Positions 33,650 through 43,771 are shown, counted from the stretch's first letter. The stretch is DNA of 64,000 nucleotides from Bacteroidales bacterium UBA1410 (GCA_002305015.1 DBPW01000033.1:102239-166238), one strand, 5' to 3'. Notes: a model not told the origin generated them from the letters alone. Translations and numbers: made by a program.

Positions 33650-35617
33650 CTAATTCAGCATAACCTGACCACCGGTGACAGGCAGCGCCTGACCGGTTTC
33701 GCCGCATTGTTCCATCAGATAAAGCACCCCTTTGGTGACATCTTCGGGCGAACAACCCTTCTTCATCGGCACCTGTGCCAGGTAATATGTTCTTACATCC
33801 TCTATCGTTTTTGCACCGGGAACTTTTCCTGCCCTCAAATACTGAACAAATAAGCCGTTATCGGGATCACTCCAAAGCGGACCCTCATAAAAATTACCGG
33901 GGCAAACGGCATTCACTTTGATGCGGAAAGGAGCTAATTCCAATGCAAACGACTGTGTCAACCCAATTCCTCCGAATTTCCCTCCGGCATAAGCAAAATT
34001 GGCTTTGCTTCCTCTCAATCCCGATTTGGAATTAATCTGAATAATATCGGCGTAGTAATCTTCCGAAGCATATTTGGTCTGCAGCTTCATCACCTTACTT
34101 ACCACTTTCGTGCAATAGAAATAAGCATTATAGTTTATTTTGGTTACGAAGTCGAAAATTTCCGGTTCCATTTCGTCCAGTCCTCCCGCACGCAATACTC
34201 CGGCATTGCTGATGAAACAATCGATCGCACCAAAATGGCAAACGGTTTCATATATGAGATTCTCAAGACTTGAGATTTCGGCAACGTTGGTCTTCACAAA
34301 AAAAGCATGGTTACCCTCTCCTTTCAACAAGGAGTTAAAATGTTCCGTTGTCGATACGCCTTTTTCTTCATTTAAATCGGCAACCACAATATTGGCCCCT
34401 TCCAGCAACAAATTGCGGGATATACCCTCACCAAAACCTTGTGCAGCACCTGTCACTATAATGGTTTTATTTTCAGCACGCCCGGCTTTACCGGTTGACA
34501 TGACCTTTCGACGGTAATTTTCCGCTTCCCAGTTATCGATAAAATCAATCTGCTCCGGGGTCATGGGATGCGCCCCGCCAAAAGAATGAGCCAGATAGGC
34601 AATCTTCATAGCATCCTCAAAAACATCGAGAATGATATCACATTGTTTTGCATGATCGCCAACAGCTACAAGACCGATACCTTTTATCAACAGCACTTTA
34701 GGTTGATATCCAAACTTTTCGATAAAAGCCGGAATGACCTTTTCAGCTTCAGCCAATGCTTCATCGGGATTATCTTTATTAATAAAAAGGTAATTCGATT
34801 TGCAATAAACAATTTCGTCGGGGGTAAAAGGCCGGGCAATATCAGGCTGATGATCTACATGATCGCTGAAATAAGCAATTCGTTCGTTATTGCGCACTTT
34901 CAATGTCTTCAATTCGCTTTTCGACAGCATCATTCGGATACCGGGAAGAACCCGGGAAACACACCGACAAACCGGCTTTTCGCCATCGGGAAGAGGATTT
35001 TTTATTGCTTTTTCAAGCGTAGAGAAAATGCCTGCATAAAGCGCTTTAATTTCCTCCGTAGTGTCGGCAGCTACAAAAATGCCGTGATTTTGCAGCCAAA
35101 TGACATGCGGCTCTTCGCGATAGGTTGCCCGATACGCTTTCAGCTGTTCATCCACCTTCTTAAACAACACATACCCCGGATCGGTATATTCCACAAATAG
35201 GACTTTCTCACCGAAAAGTTTTTTCAACTCGCTTTCGGCATTTCGTGAACACATTAAGGCGTTTACCAACGTAGGATGCAAATGAACAACAAAAGCATAC
35301 CCAATAATATTATGTAGCGAAGTTTCTACCGAAGGTCGCTTGTCTTTGGTGAGATTGGCAGCAGCCAAATCGTTTTTCACTTCTTCCTCGCGCTCAGCAG
35401 GATTACTGCTGTAAACCTTCCCCGACATTCCATTCAGTTTTGCTCTGTCAAGTATGGCAAACCCCTCCTCGGTTATCGTTGCGAGAGATGAGCCGCTGGC
35501 TTTCACCCATATTTTTTCTGCATTTTTGTACGAAGTATTTCCTCCGCCTGCAATAACAAAGCGGTTATCGCGCCCGTAAAATTGCGATATTTCGATAAGT
35601 TCATCCAATTCTTTCAT
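33650..35617 (-). CDS. Bifunctional rhamnulose-1-phosphate aldolase / short-chain (lactaldehyde) dehydrogenase
   Basis: A 655-residue fusion. The N-terminal class II aldolase domain (about 1-370) has VVHLHPTLVNA (His112, His114) and WLQNHGIFV as zinc ligands. The C-terminal short-chain dehydrogenase (about 390-655) has TGAAQGFGEGIS for NAD(P) binding and catalytic Tyr-Lys in YAGGKFGG. This is the RhaEW (YuxG) architecture that splits L-rhamnulose 1-phosphate to dihydroxyacetone phosphate and L-lactaldehyde and oxidises the aldehyde to lactate. rhaB, rhaA and rhaT nearby fit. The start overlaps the stop of the PHP gene by 4 bp. Confidence 0.87.
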   Translation of the reverse strand: MKELDELIEISQFYGRDNRFVIAGGGNTSYKNAEKIWVKASGSSLATITEEGFAILDRAKLNGMSGKVYSSNPAEREEEVKNDLAAANLTKDKRPSVETSLHNIIGYAFVVHLHPTLVNALMCSRNAESELKKLFGEKVLFVEYTDPGYVLFKKVDEQLKAYRATYREEPHVIWLQNHGIFVAADTTEEIKALYAGIFSTLEKAIKNPLPDGEKPVCRCVSRVLPGIRMMLSKSELKTLKVRNNERIAYFSDHVDHQPDIARPFTPDEIVYCKSNYLFINKDNPDEALAEAEKVIPAFIEKFGYQPKVLLIKGIGLVAVGDHAKQCDIILDVFEDAMKIAYLAHSFGGAHPMTPEQIDFIDNWEAENYRRKVMSTGKAGRAENKTIIVTGAAQGFGEGISRNLLLEGANIVVADLNEEKGVSTTEHFNSLLKGEGNHAFFVKTNVAEISSLENLIYETVCHFGAIDCFISNAGVLRAGGLDEMEPEIFDFVTKINYNAYFYCTKVVSKVMKLQTKYASEDYYADIIQINSKSGLRGSKANFAYAGGKFGGIGLTQSFALELAPFRIKVNAVCPGNFYEGPLWSDPDNGLFVQYLRAGKVPGAKTIEDVRTYYLAQVPMKKGCSPEDVTKGVLYLMEQCGETGQALPVTGGQVMLN

Positions 35618-36774
35618 ATCTTGCTCCTTATTAATTCGTCACCGAGTTTTATCCATTCTTCTCTTTTTGCCCGATCAGCATATCCTTTGCCATCGACATA
35701 ACCTTCTAAGCCCTGTGCTACTACATGCTGATGAGCAGCAATCACACAGGCACCTTCATAATTAATCTGCATCAGCCGCTCGGTAAGGGGTGTACGACCC
35801 CGTGCAAAAAGTTCAACAGGTTCCATTACAGGGGTATTGTGTTCACTCCCAAAGGTTACCACAAATCCATGATCATGCAGATAACCGGCGTATTTTTCCA
35901 GCAAATCCACCCGATTGCGTGTAGTGATAAATTCTACCGAATGAAATCCGCGTTTGGTAAGATCCTCGGTCACACCCTCCAAATCCTTTTCAAAATCGGT
36001 GTAATTCCCTTGCACATCGTCTCCAAGAAAAGGATAAGTAGGAATACCCCCTGCTGCCAAAATAATCTCGCATAGGGTTTCTATCGATAGAAAAGCCTTT
36101 GCATCCTCAGGCACAAAAGCTCTCCCCCCGGCTTTGAGCAAGTTCGACCGAATTTCATTTTCCACCTCGGCAATATTTTCTACAGAAGCACGCAACGGTT
36201 TCCCTCCAAAAATCTTTTCCAGCATGGCTTTGATGCACTCCTTATCCTCACCACATATCCCATATACTTTCAACCGAAGGGCTTTTGCCAAATGACGTTC
36301 TCGTACCATACCTTTGGTAAGTTCATTTTTTATCCGATCGAAATCGAGCGTAAAACCAACTTTTTCCGTTTCCAGAATACCATTTAACTTTTCGCACATA
36401 GCCTTCACCTGCCTCTCGCTTTCGTTCCTTACTTCTTCCAACAATGAAGCGTAAGGTTCGGGCAAACGAAAAGGATAAGCCAGACCTTTTCCGCTGAGAT
36501 AGATACGTCCGGGATTGGCAGGATCATTGATCCGAATCCCCGACTGCCGATCTTTTTCGCTCAACCCGATAAACTCGATATTGAAAAGGGGATATAATTT
36601 TCGTTTTTCGCATCCTGAAGCCCATTCGTCATAACCGGCGGCCGTGTAAAAGTCGTTGATTCCGACAACTTTCACACTCTCGGCCAATGCTCTGTCCAAT
36701 GCATCACCCACATCACGAAAAGCACTAAAAGAATAGGGCGTGTGCAAATGCGCATTTACTTTCGGATAGTTCAT
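35614..36774 (-). CDS. PHP-domain phosphoesterase-like protein
   Basis: A 386-residue protein with PHP metal-site motifs: NAHLHTPYSFSAF at the N-terminus (His9, His11), GINDF at about residue 38, and GSEHNTP near residue 325, with CVIAAHQHVV towards the end. PHP proteins are multinuclear metal phosphoesterases acting on histidinol phosphate, sugar phosphates or nucleotides. About 150 residues of helical insert lie between the first motifs and the C-terminal part. Operon position between the E1 gene and the rhamnulose-phosphate aldolase suggests a small phosphorylated metabolite, but the substrate is unknown. Confidence 0.75.
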   Translation of the reverse strand: MNYPKVNAHLHTPYSFSAFRDVGDALDRALAESVKVVGINDFYTAAGYDEWASGCEKRKLYPLFNIEFIGLSEKDRQSGIRINDPANPGRIYLSGKGLAYPFRLPEPYASLLEEVRNESERQVKAMCEKLNGILETEKVGFTLDFDRIKNELTKGMVRERHLAKALRLKVYGICGEDKECIKAMLEKIFGGKPLRASVENIAEVENEIRSNLLKAGGRAFVPEDAKAFLSIETLCEIILAAGGIPTYPFLGDDVQGNYTDFEKDLEGVTEDLTKRGFHSVEFITTRNRVDLLEKYAGYLHDHGFVVTFGSEHNTPVMEPVELFARGRTPLTERLMQINYEGACVIAAHQHVVAQGLEGYVDGKGYADRAKREEWIKLGDELIRSKI

Positions 36775-36785
36775 GTGTCACCAAT

Positions 36786-39245
36786 TTAAATGCCTTTTTT
36801 AGAAAGACGAATCATTTCACCATCCGTAAAATTGCGTCCCGGCACATATCCCGGCAGAGGTTGAATCCTTTCGTGAATCATATCGATAAACCAGCTCGGT
36901 TGCGGGAAGAATGCTTTCTCGAGCTCATGTGCAGGAGTAATCCAATTACGTGAACCCAACACACAAACCGGTGCATCCAGATAATCGAAAGCAAGCTGAC
37001 TGATATTGGTTGCCATATCGTTTAAAAAAGAACCCCGTGCAGTGGCATCGCTTGCTACAATAATTTTGCCTGTTTTCTTTACTGACTCGATTACTATTTC
37101 GTAATTAAACGGAACCAACGAACGCGCATCAATCACTTCTGCACTCATTCCGTATTTTTCTTCGAGCTCTTTGGCTGCCTCCAGCGCTTGATACAGCGTA
37201 TATCCGATAGTAAGAAAAGTGATATCCTTTCCTTCTTTCTTTATATCGGGTTCACCAATAGGTATCTCATAATACCCTTTGGGCACACCTCCCTGATGAA
37301 ATTGCTCACCGATATCGTAAATGCGCTGACTTTCGAAAAAGACTACCGGATCGGTTCCCTGCAAAGCGGCATTCATTAATCCTTTAGCATCGTAAGGGGT
37401 AGCAGGGAAACACACTTTCAAACCCGGGATATGGGTAACCAACGACGTCCAATCCTGCGAGTGTTGTGCCCCATATTTTGAACCAATGGATACCCTCAAA
37501 ACCACAGGCATCTTAAGCACGTTTCCACTCATGGCCTGCCATTTGGGAAGCTGATTAAACACCTCATCGCCACATCTCCCCAGAAAGTCGCAATACATAA
37601 TTTCGGGAATCACACGACCTCCGCACATCGCATAGCCTATTGCCGTTCCCACAATAGCCGCTTCGGCAATCGGTGCATTAAAGAAACGATGATACGGCAA
37701 AGATTCGGTCATGCCCGCATAAACGGCAAACGCTCCTCCCCAATCGCGGTTATCCTCTCCATAGGCAATTAACGAAGCATCTTTATAAAAACGATCCATA
37801 ATCGCTTCAAAAATGCCGTCGCGCAACTGGAACTGTTTCATCTTACTGAACGGCTTGCCGTCGGCATCGAAAGCAAAACGCTCTTTTGTGGCAATTTTCT
37901 TGACCCTCGGATTTTCCTCCAACGGCGTCAGCACTTCAGGCTCGGCATCGGAAAAAGAATCTACCGATCCGTTCGAAAACATCATCTCACCAATCAATTC
38001 GGTGTTTTGTATTCGCGGAGAAATATTTTCGTCAATCGCTTTAAGAAACGATTCATAAATTAAGGCATCGATATCCTTGCAAATGGCATCAAGATCAGCC
38101 TGAGTAGCTACTCCCGCCTCAATCAGCTGTTTTCCGAAAGTAACAATGGAATCCTGTTTTTCCCAAGCTTCCACCTCTTCCTTGGTTCGATATGTCGAAG
38201 AATCCGACGGAGAATGTCCGCTATAACGATAAGTCAATACATCCAGCAATACCGGTCCTTTCTTTTCCTCGATGATTTTGCGTTTCCGTTTATAGGCATC
38301 GATTACGGCCAATGGATTGAATCCGTCTACACGCTCGGCATGCATCTGCTCGGGGTTAACTCCGGCTCCGATGCGCGCAGCAACCCCATATCCCATAGTT
38401 TCTCCCCAAGTCTGACCACCCATACCGTAGTGGTTGTTCATAATATTAATGATCACGGGCAAACCGCCTTTCCTGTCGCCTTCCCACAATTGTTTAAATT
38501 GATCCATCGCAGAAAAAGTAATACCTTCCCATACCGGACCACACGCCAACGAACCGTCTCCGATATTGGCAACCACCAAACCGGGCTTACGGTTCACTTT
38601 TTTGTACAGTGCTGCCCCCACGGCAATATCGCCCGAACCACCCACAATGGCATTATTGGGATAAATGCCGAATGGGGTGAAAAAGACATGCATCGAACCT
38701 CCTAAACCTTTATTGAATCCTGTCTGACGTCCAAAGATTTCTGCCACTGTTCCGTAAACAAGAAAACGACGCGCCAGCTCTTTGGTTGTTCCTTGAAAAT
38801 CTTTCTTTACGACATCGAGCACAATGCCATCGAAAAAAGATTCCATGATATCCATCAACTGCTTGTCATCCAATTTATGAATGGCCGACATTCCCTTGGC
38901 CAATACTTCCCCATGCGAACGATGGTTGCCAAAGATAAAATCATCAATGGTCAATGTCCAAGCCATTCCTACCGCCGCTGCTTCCTGACCGATGGACAAA
39001 TGAGCAGGACCGGGATAATTATACGGTGTCCCTTTATATTCACCTTTTGTTTTCACGGAATTCAACATGGTTTCGAATTCACGAATCAACACCATATCGT
39101 GATAAATGGCTTTAAATTCTTCGTCGGTAAAGTTTTCTCTTTCGTCTTTAACCGTTTTTTGATATTGATTCAACGGAATGGGTTGCAATTCCAACATGCC
39201 CGGTTGTCGTACGACATTCGGATCTATAAATTCACTTTTTGGCAT
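36786..39245 (-). CDS. 2-oxoacid dehydrogenase E1, alpha and beta subunits fused
   Basis: An 819-residue TPP enzyme. The alpha part (about 45-420) has the TPP motif starting GDGSLACGP and ending NNHYGMGG, GGSMHVF, and the loop YRYSGHSPSDSSTYRT. The beta part (about 465-800) has AYGEDNRDWGGAF, PIAEAAIVGTAIGYAM and YGAQHSQDW. Between GNHRSHGEVLAKG and the FNKGLGGSMH segment there is an insert of about 55-60 residues absent from ordinary E1 alpha, making this longer than the usual fused branched-chain E1 of the phylum. The E3 and E2 genes lie just upstream in the same operon. Pyruvate, acetoin or another 2-oxo compound could be the substrate. Confidence 0.85.
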   Translation of the reverse strand: MPKSEFIDPNVVRQPGMLELQPIPLNQYQKTVKDERENFTDEEFKAIYHDMVLIREFETMLNSVKTKGEYKGTPYNYPGPAHLSIGQEAAAVGMAWTLTIDDFIFGNHRSHGEVLAKGMSAIHKLDDKQLMDIMESFFDGIVLDVVKKDFQGTTKELARRFLVYGTVAEIFGRQTGFNKGLGGSMHVFFTPFGIYPNNAIVGGSGDIAVGAALYKKVNRKPGLVVANIGDGSLACGPVWEGITFSAMDQFKQLWEGDRKGGLPVIINIMNNHYGMGGQTWGETMGYGVAARIGAGVNPEQMHAERVDGFNPLAVIDAYKRKRKIIEEKKGPVLLDVLTYRYSGHSPSDSSTYRTKEEVEAWEKQDSIVTFGKQLIEAGVATQADLDAICKDIDALIYESFLKAIDENISPRIQNTELIGEMMFSNGSVDSFSDAEPEVLTPLEENPRVKKIATKERFAFDADGKPFSKMKQFQLRDGIFEAIMDRFYKDASLIAYGEDNRDWGGAFAVYAGMTESLPYHRFFNAPIAEAAIVGTAIGYAMCGGRVIPEIMYCDFLGRCGDEVFNQLPKWQAMSGNVLKMPVVLRVSIGSKYGAQHSQDWTSLVTHIPGLKVCFPATPYDAKGLMNAALQGTDPVVFFESQRIYDIGEQFHQGGVPKGYYEIPIGEPDIKKEGKDITFLTIGYTLYQALEAAKELEEKYGMSAEVIDARSLVPFNYEIVIESVKKTGKIIVASDATARGSFLNDMATNISQLAFDYLDAPVCVLGSRNWITPAHELEKAFFPQPSWFIDMIHERIQPLPGYVPGRNFTDGEMIRLSKKGI

Positions 39246-39282
39246 TATACTATCGTTTTTAAGTTGTGTTTATTGACTTGTT

Positions 39283-40638
39283 TTAAAAAGTAAAAAGGGT
39301 TTCTTTGATAATTTCGCTTACTGTGGGATGAGGGAAAACAATTTCTTGCATTTCTTTCACCGTCATTTCCTGTTCGATAGCCATACAGGCTCCATAAATC
39401 ATTTCGCTGCAAGGATTTCCCACCATATGCACGCCGATGATTTCTCCGTGTTTTTCGCCTGTCAGTATTTTGCAAAGGCCATTACCTCCTTCGTTTTCGG
39501 CTACAAAACGGCCGGCATAAGTCATGGGAAGTTTGGATACGTGATATGCAATGTCGTTGGCTTTGGCCGATTCTTCCGTTTCACCTACTCCCGCAACTTC
39601 GGGATTGGTATAAACCACACCCGGAATGGCATGATAGCGCATCCTGTCGTTACCTCCCGTCAGGTTATTCACCACCACTTCGCCTTCGCGAATCGCTGTA
39701 TGAGCCAACAACGAAAATCCGGTTACATCTCCTGCGGCAAAAACACCGGGCACATTGGTGCGCATTTTTTCGTCAACCTTAATGCCGTTTCCCTTCAGCT
39801 CCACATTCAGGGTTTCCAACCCAAAACCTTTGGTAACCGGCCGACGTCCTACACTCAGTAATATTTTTTCGCCTTCAACGGTTTGTGTTTTTCCGTCTTT
39901 TTCGAAAACAACCTTTTTCCCATCTACCTGAATAACTTTTGCATTCAAATAAAATTCAATTCCCTTCTTGGCATACATATCGCGCAACATGGCAGAAATT
40001 TCCCCATCCAAACCTCCGAGTATTTCGGAAAGCATTTCCACAACCGTCACTTTTGTACCCAAGCTGTTAAAAAAGGAAGCAAATTCCATCCCGATTACAC
40101 CGCCTCCAATAATGACAAGGGATTGTGGTTGCTCTTTCAAATCCAAAATTTCGCGGTTGGTCACCACACTATTACCGGCTTCTGTCAATCCCGGAATAGG
40201 CGGAACGGATGCTTCCGATCCTGTGCAGATCAACAAATTGGCTCCATGATAGCTTTCACCGTTGCAGGCAACCTCAATGCCGCTTGCACCTCTTCCGCAA
40301 ATCCGGGCTTCGCCTTTAACCACGGTAACTTGGTTTGCCTTCATCTTGCCTTCCACACCCAATACCAACTTGCGGACTACTTTATTTTTCCGGCTGACGA
40401 TTTTACCGTAATCGAAACGAACTTGTTCAGCAATCACTCCATATTTTTCACCGTGCAACGCATTTTCATACGTTTTAGCACTGTAAAGCATGGTTTTTGT
40501 AGGAATGCAACCTTCATTCAAACAAACACCCCCCAACGCTTTCTTCTCGAACAAAAGCACCTTAAGCCCTTTATGTCCTGCGCGTTCGGCAGCCACATAG
40601 CCTGCAGGTCCTCCTCCTATAATCAATAAATCGAACAT
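39283..40638 (-). CDS. lpdA: Dihydrolipoyl dehydrogenase (E3)
   Basis: A 451-residue FAD disulfide reductase that reoxidises dihydrolipoyl groups with NAD+. FAD motif LLIIGGGPAGYVAAERAGHK, redox disulfide GGVCLNEGCIPTK, NAD motif VIIGGGVIGMEFASFF, a second FAD region FAAGDVTG, and the C-terminal His-Glu dyad in PHPTVSE. It lies between E2 and E1 in the same direction and is therefore the E3 of this complex. Confidence 0.93.
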   Translation of the reverse strand: MFDLLIIGGGPAGYVAAERAGHKGLKVLLFEKKALGGVCLNEGCIPTKTMLYSAKTYENALHGEKYGVIAEQVRFDYGKIVSRKNKVVRKLVLGVEGKMKANQVTVVKGEARICGRGASGIEVACNGESYHGANLLICTGSEASVPPIPGLTEAGNSVVTNREILDLKEQPQSLVIIGGGVIGMEFASFFNSLGTKVTVVEMLSEILGGLDGEISAMLRDMYAKKGIEFYLNAKVIQVDGKKVVFEKDGKTQTVEGEKILLSVGRRPVTKGFGLETLNVELKGNGIKVDEKMRTNVPGVFAAGDVTGFSLLAHTAIREGEVVVNNLTGGNDRMRYHAIPGVVYTNPEVAGVGETEESAKANDIAYHVSKLPMTYAGRFVAENEGGNGLCKILTGEKHGEIIGVHMVGNPCSEMIYGACMAIEQEMTVKEMQEIVFPHPTVSEIIKETLFTF

Positions 40639-40683
40639 AGCATTTTATTTTATTTAATTACATTTACGATTTTACTGTTTTCT

Positions 40684-42024
40684 TCAAAAAATATCCAATT
40701 CGAGGGTTTCTATTTCCACCGCGATTTGTTTCAGAAAACGGGTAGCCTCTCCACCATCCAGTGCCCGATGATCGTAAGTCAGGCTTAATCCGATATAAGG
40801 AACAAAAGCATATACACCGTCGCCCAAATCTTTCGGCCGGGGAACGATTGTATTTACGCCCAGTATAGCTGTTTGGGGCAGATTGATAACGGGAGTAAAC
40901 ATTTCCACTCCGTAATTGCCCAAATTGGACACCGTAAATGTACCGGCTTCTGCAGACAGTAGTTCGGGATTGATACTCCCTTTGCGGCATGCTGCGGCAA
41001 CCTCTTTCAATTGATTTGTCAAACCCTCGATGGATAAATCGTCGGCGTTGCGGACTACAGGCACCATCAATCCCCTATCGGTATCCACCGCAAGAGCCAG
41101 ATGTACCTTTTTGAAATAGCGGATCGTGTCGCCCAGAAAATGCGTATTGACATTCGGAAATTTTTTCAATGCCTTGATCACGGCAAAACACACCATATCG
41201 TTCAACGTGATGTTGGTGGTAAGTGTTCCGGCCTCCATCGCTGCTTTCACACGTTTGCGAAGTTCGAGAATCCTGCGGGCATCGGCACCAAGATGGTGCG
41301 TGAGCTGTGCCGAATTCTGCAACGAGGCATGCATGGAACGAGCAATAATTTTCCGTATATTCGATATTTTTCTGTCCTCATAGTCGTTAGCATAAACCGG
41401 ATTCACCGGTGCTGCAAGATCTGTTGCACGTACCGTGCCTGCCAATCCTGTACCCACCTCTGGAAGTTGCAGACCTTCTTCTGCAGCAATCTTTTTTGCC
41501 AAAGGGGTCATTTTCGGTCGGTTTTCCACCACAGCTTTCACATCTTTCTCAATAATTCTTCCATGGGGTCCCGTACCGATTATGGACGAAACATCAACCA
41601 TTTCTTCTTCTGCTAATTTTTTAGCCCGAGGAGAAATAAACACCGAGTCCTGACCGGTTTGAGGCCGTGCAACGCCAATTGCTGCTTCGGGTGACTCAAC
41701 TTCAACCTCAACTTCAACCTTTTTTATCTCCTCATGATCACCTCCCGTCTGTTGACTTTCCGCCAGTAATGCCGAATAATCTTCCCCGGGTTGCCCGATG
41801 ATCATCATGTTTTCCAATACCGGAACCTCGTCCCCTTCTTTGTAGAAACATTCCAGCACTACGCCGTCTACCGGCGACTCCTCCTCAAAAGATGCTTTGT
41901 CTGTTTCATAAGAAAACAGGATATCTCCTTTTTTCACGGCATCCCCCTTTTTCTTTTTTATTTCGGTAACAATGCAACTTTCCACCGATTGCCCTTGTTT
42001 GGGCATAATTACCACAACTGCCAT
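40684..42024 (-). CDS. Dihydrolipoamide acyltransferase (E2) with two subunit-binding domains
   Basis: A 446-residue E2 core protein. The N-terminal lipoyl domain (about 1-80) carries the lipoylated Lys in YETDKASFE. A flexible linker with repeated Glu-Val follows. Two peripheral subunit-binding domains then occur in tandem: SPRAKKLAEEEMVDVSSIIG...GRIIEKDV (about 130-170) and TPLAKKIAAEEGLQLPEVG...GTVRATDL (about 172-210). The catalytic domain ends with the active-site DHRALDGGEATRF. First gene of the minus-strand operon, divergent from rhaB. Pyruvate or another 2-oxo acid is the expected substrate. Confidence 0.9.
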   Translation of the reverse strand: MAVVVIMPKQGQSVESCIVTEIKKKKGDAVKKGDILFSYETDKASFEEESPVDGVVLECFYKEGDEVPVLENMMIIGQPGEDYSALLAESQQTGGDHEEIKKVEVEVEVESPEAAIGVARPQTGQDSVFISPRAKKLAEEEMVDVSSIIGTGPHGRIIEKDVKAVVENRPKMTPLAKKIAAEEGLQLPEVGTGLAGTVRATDLAAPVNPVYANDYEDRKISNIRKIIARSMHASLQNSAQLTHHLGADARRILELRKRVKAAMEAGTLTTNITLNDMVCFAVIKALKKFPNVNTHFLGDTIRYFKKVHLALAVDTDRGLMVPVVRNADDLSIEGLTNQLKEVAAACRKGSINPELLSAEAGTFTVSNLGNYGVEMFTPVINLPQTAILGVNTIVPRPKDLGDGVYAFVPYIGLSLTYDHRALDGGEATRFLKQIAVEIETLELDIF

Positions 42025-42056
42025 AGATAAATGATTTGAATATGAATGTTTACGTG

Positions 42057-42064
42057 CAAATGTA
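42057..42064 (-). promoter_or_regulatory. -7 element for the E2-E3-E1 operon
   Basis: On the minus strand TACATTTG fits TAnnTTTG, 33 nt before the E2 start. No good -33 box was found, which would be expected if the promoter needs an activator. Confidence 0.5.
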
Positions 42065-42213
42065 CTTATTTTATACCTTTTATGTAATACAATATTTGAT
42101 TTTTATACTATACTATTTGACCTTTTTGAAATACTTATCCCAATTCCATCAAAAATATCAAATAATGTAGTTTTTAAATCATTTTTCTTAGTCATATTCT
42201 TCAGATTAATCCC

Positions 42214-42221
42214 TATTTTTG
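42214..42221 (+). promoter_or_regulatory. -7 element for rhaB-rhaA-rhaT
   Basis: TATTTTTG fits TAnnTTTG, 37 nt before the rhaB ATG. The -33 region is weak. The AT-rich stretch between the two divergent -7 elements holds an inverted ATTTGAT (42094-42100) / ATCAAAT (42156-42163 area), a possible operator. Confidence 0.5.
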
Positions 42222-42257
42222 TACGAAAAGTTATCCATCATTTTTATTTAATTCCTT

Positions 42258-43742
42258 ATGAACGAAAACAAATCTTTCTCTTTCTTAGCTGTCGATTTGG
42301 GTGCAACCAGTGGAAGAGCTATTCTCGGAACCATAAAAAACGAGGTGTTGAAAATAAATGAAATCAATCGTTTCCCAAACCCCATTATCGATATCAATGG
42401 ATATCTTTATTGGGATTTATTTTATCTATACCGGCAAGTTCTGAAATCACTCTGCGAAATCAACCAACAACGAATCGATATCCATTCTCTCGGAATCGAC
42501 ACATGGGGAGTCGATTTTGTATGTTTCGGAAACGATGGCGAACCCCTACGCATGCCCTACAGTTACAGAGACACCCACACCTTTGGTGCTCCCGAAAAAT
42601 TCTTCGAAAAAATACCCAAAGAGGAAGTATACAAAAAGACAGGCATTCAAATCATGAATTTCAACTCGCTGTTTCAATTGGCTACGTTAAAAGAAAGAAA
42701 CAGTTCCATTTATCCCGTCATCGACAAGATTCTTTTCATGCCCGATGCTCTCTCTTATCTGTTGACAGGGAAAATGGTTACCGAATATACCATTGCCTCT
42801 ACCTCACAAATGATGAACCCCTACAACAAAACGTTCGATACTTCTTTGCTGGAAGCCGTGGGTTTGTCGCAACACCATTTCGCCCCTCTTGTGTTTTCAG
42901 GAACACCCATAGGCACCTTATCCGATTCCGTGAAACGACAAACAGATACGGAAAATATTCCGGTAATCGCCGTAGCAGGTCACGATACGGCGTCAGCTGT
43001 ACTGGCAACACCGGCAAAAAACGAGAACTTTGCCTACCTCAGTTCCGGAACATGGTCACTAATGGGTATCGAATCGAAAGAACCTGTCATCAACGAAGAA
43101 ACATTCTCGTTGAATTTCACCAACGAAGGAGGTGCTGATGGTTCTATCCGATTGCTAAAAAATATATGTGGCATGTGGCTTATCGAACAATGCAAGAAAG
43201 AATGGGAAAAAGAAAAAAGTGTAACTTACGCCGAAATCGTGAAGGAAGCAGAAAAAGCCCAACCTTTTACCTCTTTCATCAATCCCGATGCCCCTTGTTT
43301 TGCTGCTCCGGTTTCTATGATCGATGCCATTCAAACCTATTGCAAAGAAACCAACCAGCCGATTCCTCAAACCATGGGAGAAATTGCCCGGTGTATATAC
43401 GAAAGCCTTGCCTACCGATACAAACAAGTGTTGGCAAACCTACAAAAGCTGGCCAATTTCCCTATCGAAACACTCCACATTATCGGTGGCGGATCACAAA
43501 ACAATATGTTGAATACCTTTACGGCAAATGCCATCGGCATGCCCGTAATTGCAGGTCCTTCCGAAGCAACGGCAATGGGAAATATTCTTTTACAGGCAAA
43601 GGCAGCAGGATTGGTACAAGACAAATCCCAAATCAGAGAAATTGTACGCAATTCGGTTGAACTCAACACCTTCACACCCAACAATACCTCATTATGGAAT
43701 AAACATTACACCGACTACCTAAAAGTATTTAAAGAAAGATAA
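42258..43742 (+). CDS. rhaB: L-rhamnulokinase
   Basis: A 494-residue FGGY-family kinase that phosphorylates L-rhamnulose at C1. N-terminal phosphate loop AVDLGATSGRAILG, SLGIDTWGVDFV, mid-protein AVAGHDTASAV and SSGTWSLMGIE, and the C-terminal HIIGGGSQNNMLN adenosine motif. It is the first gene of a rhaB-rhaA-rhaT run, and its product is the substrate of the bifunctional aldolase on the opposite strand. Confidence 0.95.
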   Translation: MNENKSFSFLAVDLGATSGRAILGTIKNEVLKINEINRFPNPIIDINGYLYWDLFYLYRQVLKSLCEINQQRIDIHSLGIDTWGVDFVCFGNDGEPLRMPYSYRDTHTFGAPEKFFEKIPKEEVYKKTGIQIMNFNSLFQLATLKERNSSIYPVIDKILFMPDALSYLLTGKMVTEYTIASTSQMMNPYNKTFDTSLLEAVGLSQHHFAPLVFSGTPIGTLSDSVKRQTDTENIPVIAVAGHDTASAVLATPAKNENFAYLSSGTWSLMGIESKEPVINEETFSLNFTNEGGADGSIRLLKNICGMWLIEQCKKEWEKEKSVTYAEIVKEAEKAQPFTSFINPDAPCFAAPVSMIDAIQTYCKETNQPIPQTMGEIARCIYESLAYRYKQVLANLQKLANFPIETLHIIGGGSQNNMLNTFTANAIGMPVIAGPSEATAMGNILLQAKAAGLVQDKSQIREIVRNSVELNTFTPNNTSLWNKHYTDYLKVFKER

Positions 43743-43771
43743 ATAAATATTTCACCAAACTATTTAATAAA

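Noticed and set aside
39883..40629. 248-codon open frame opposite the dihydrolipoyl dehydrogenase gene
   Set aside because: Antisense shadow of a well-supported enzyme gene.
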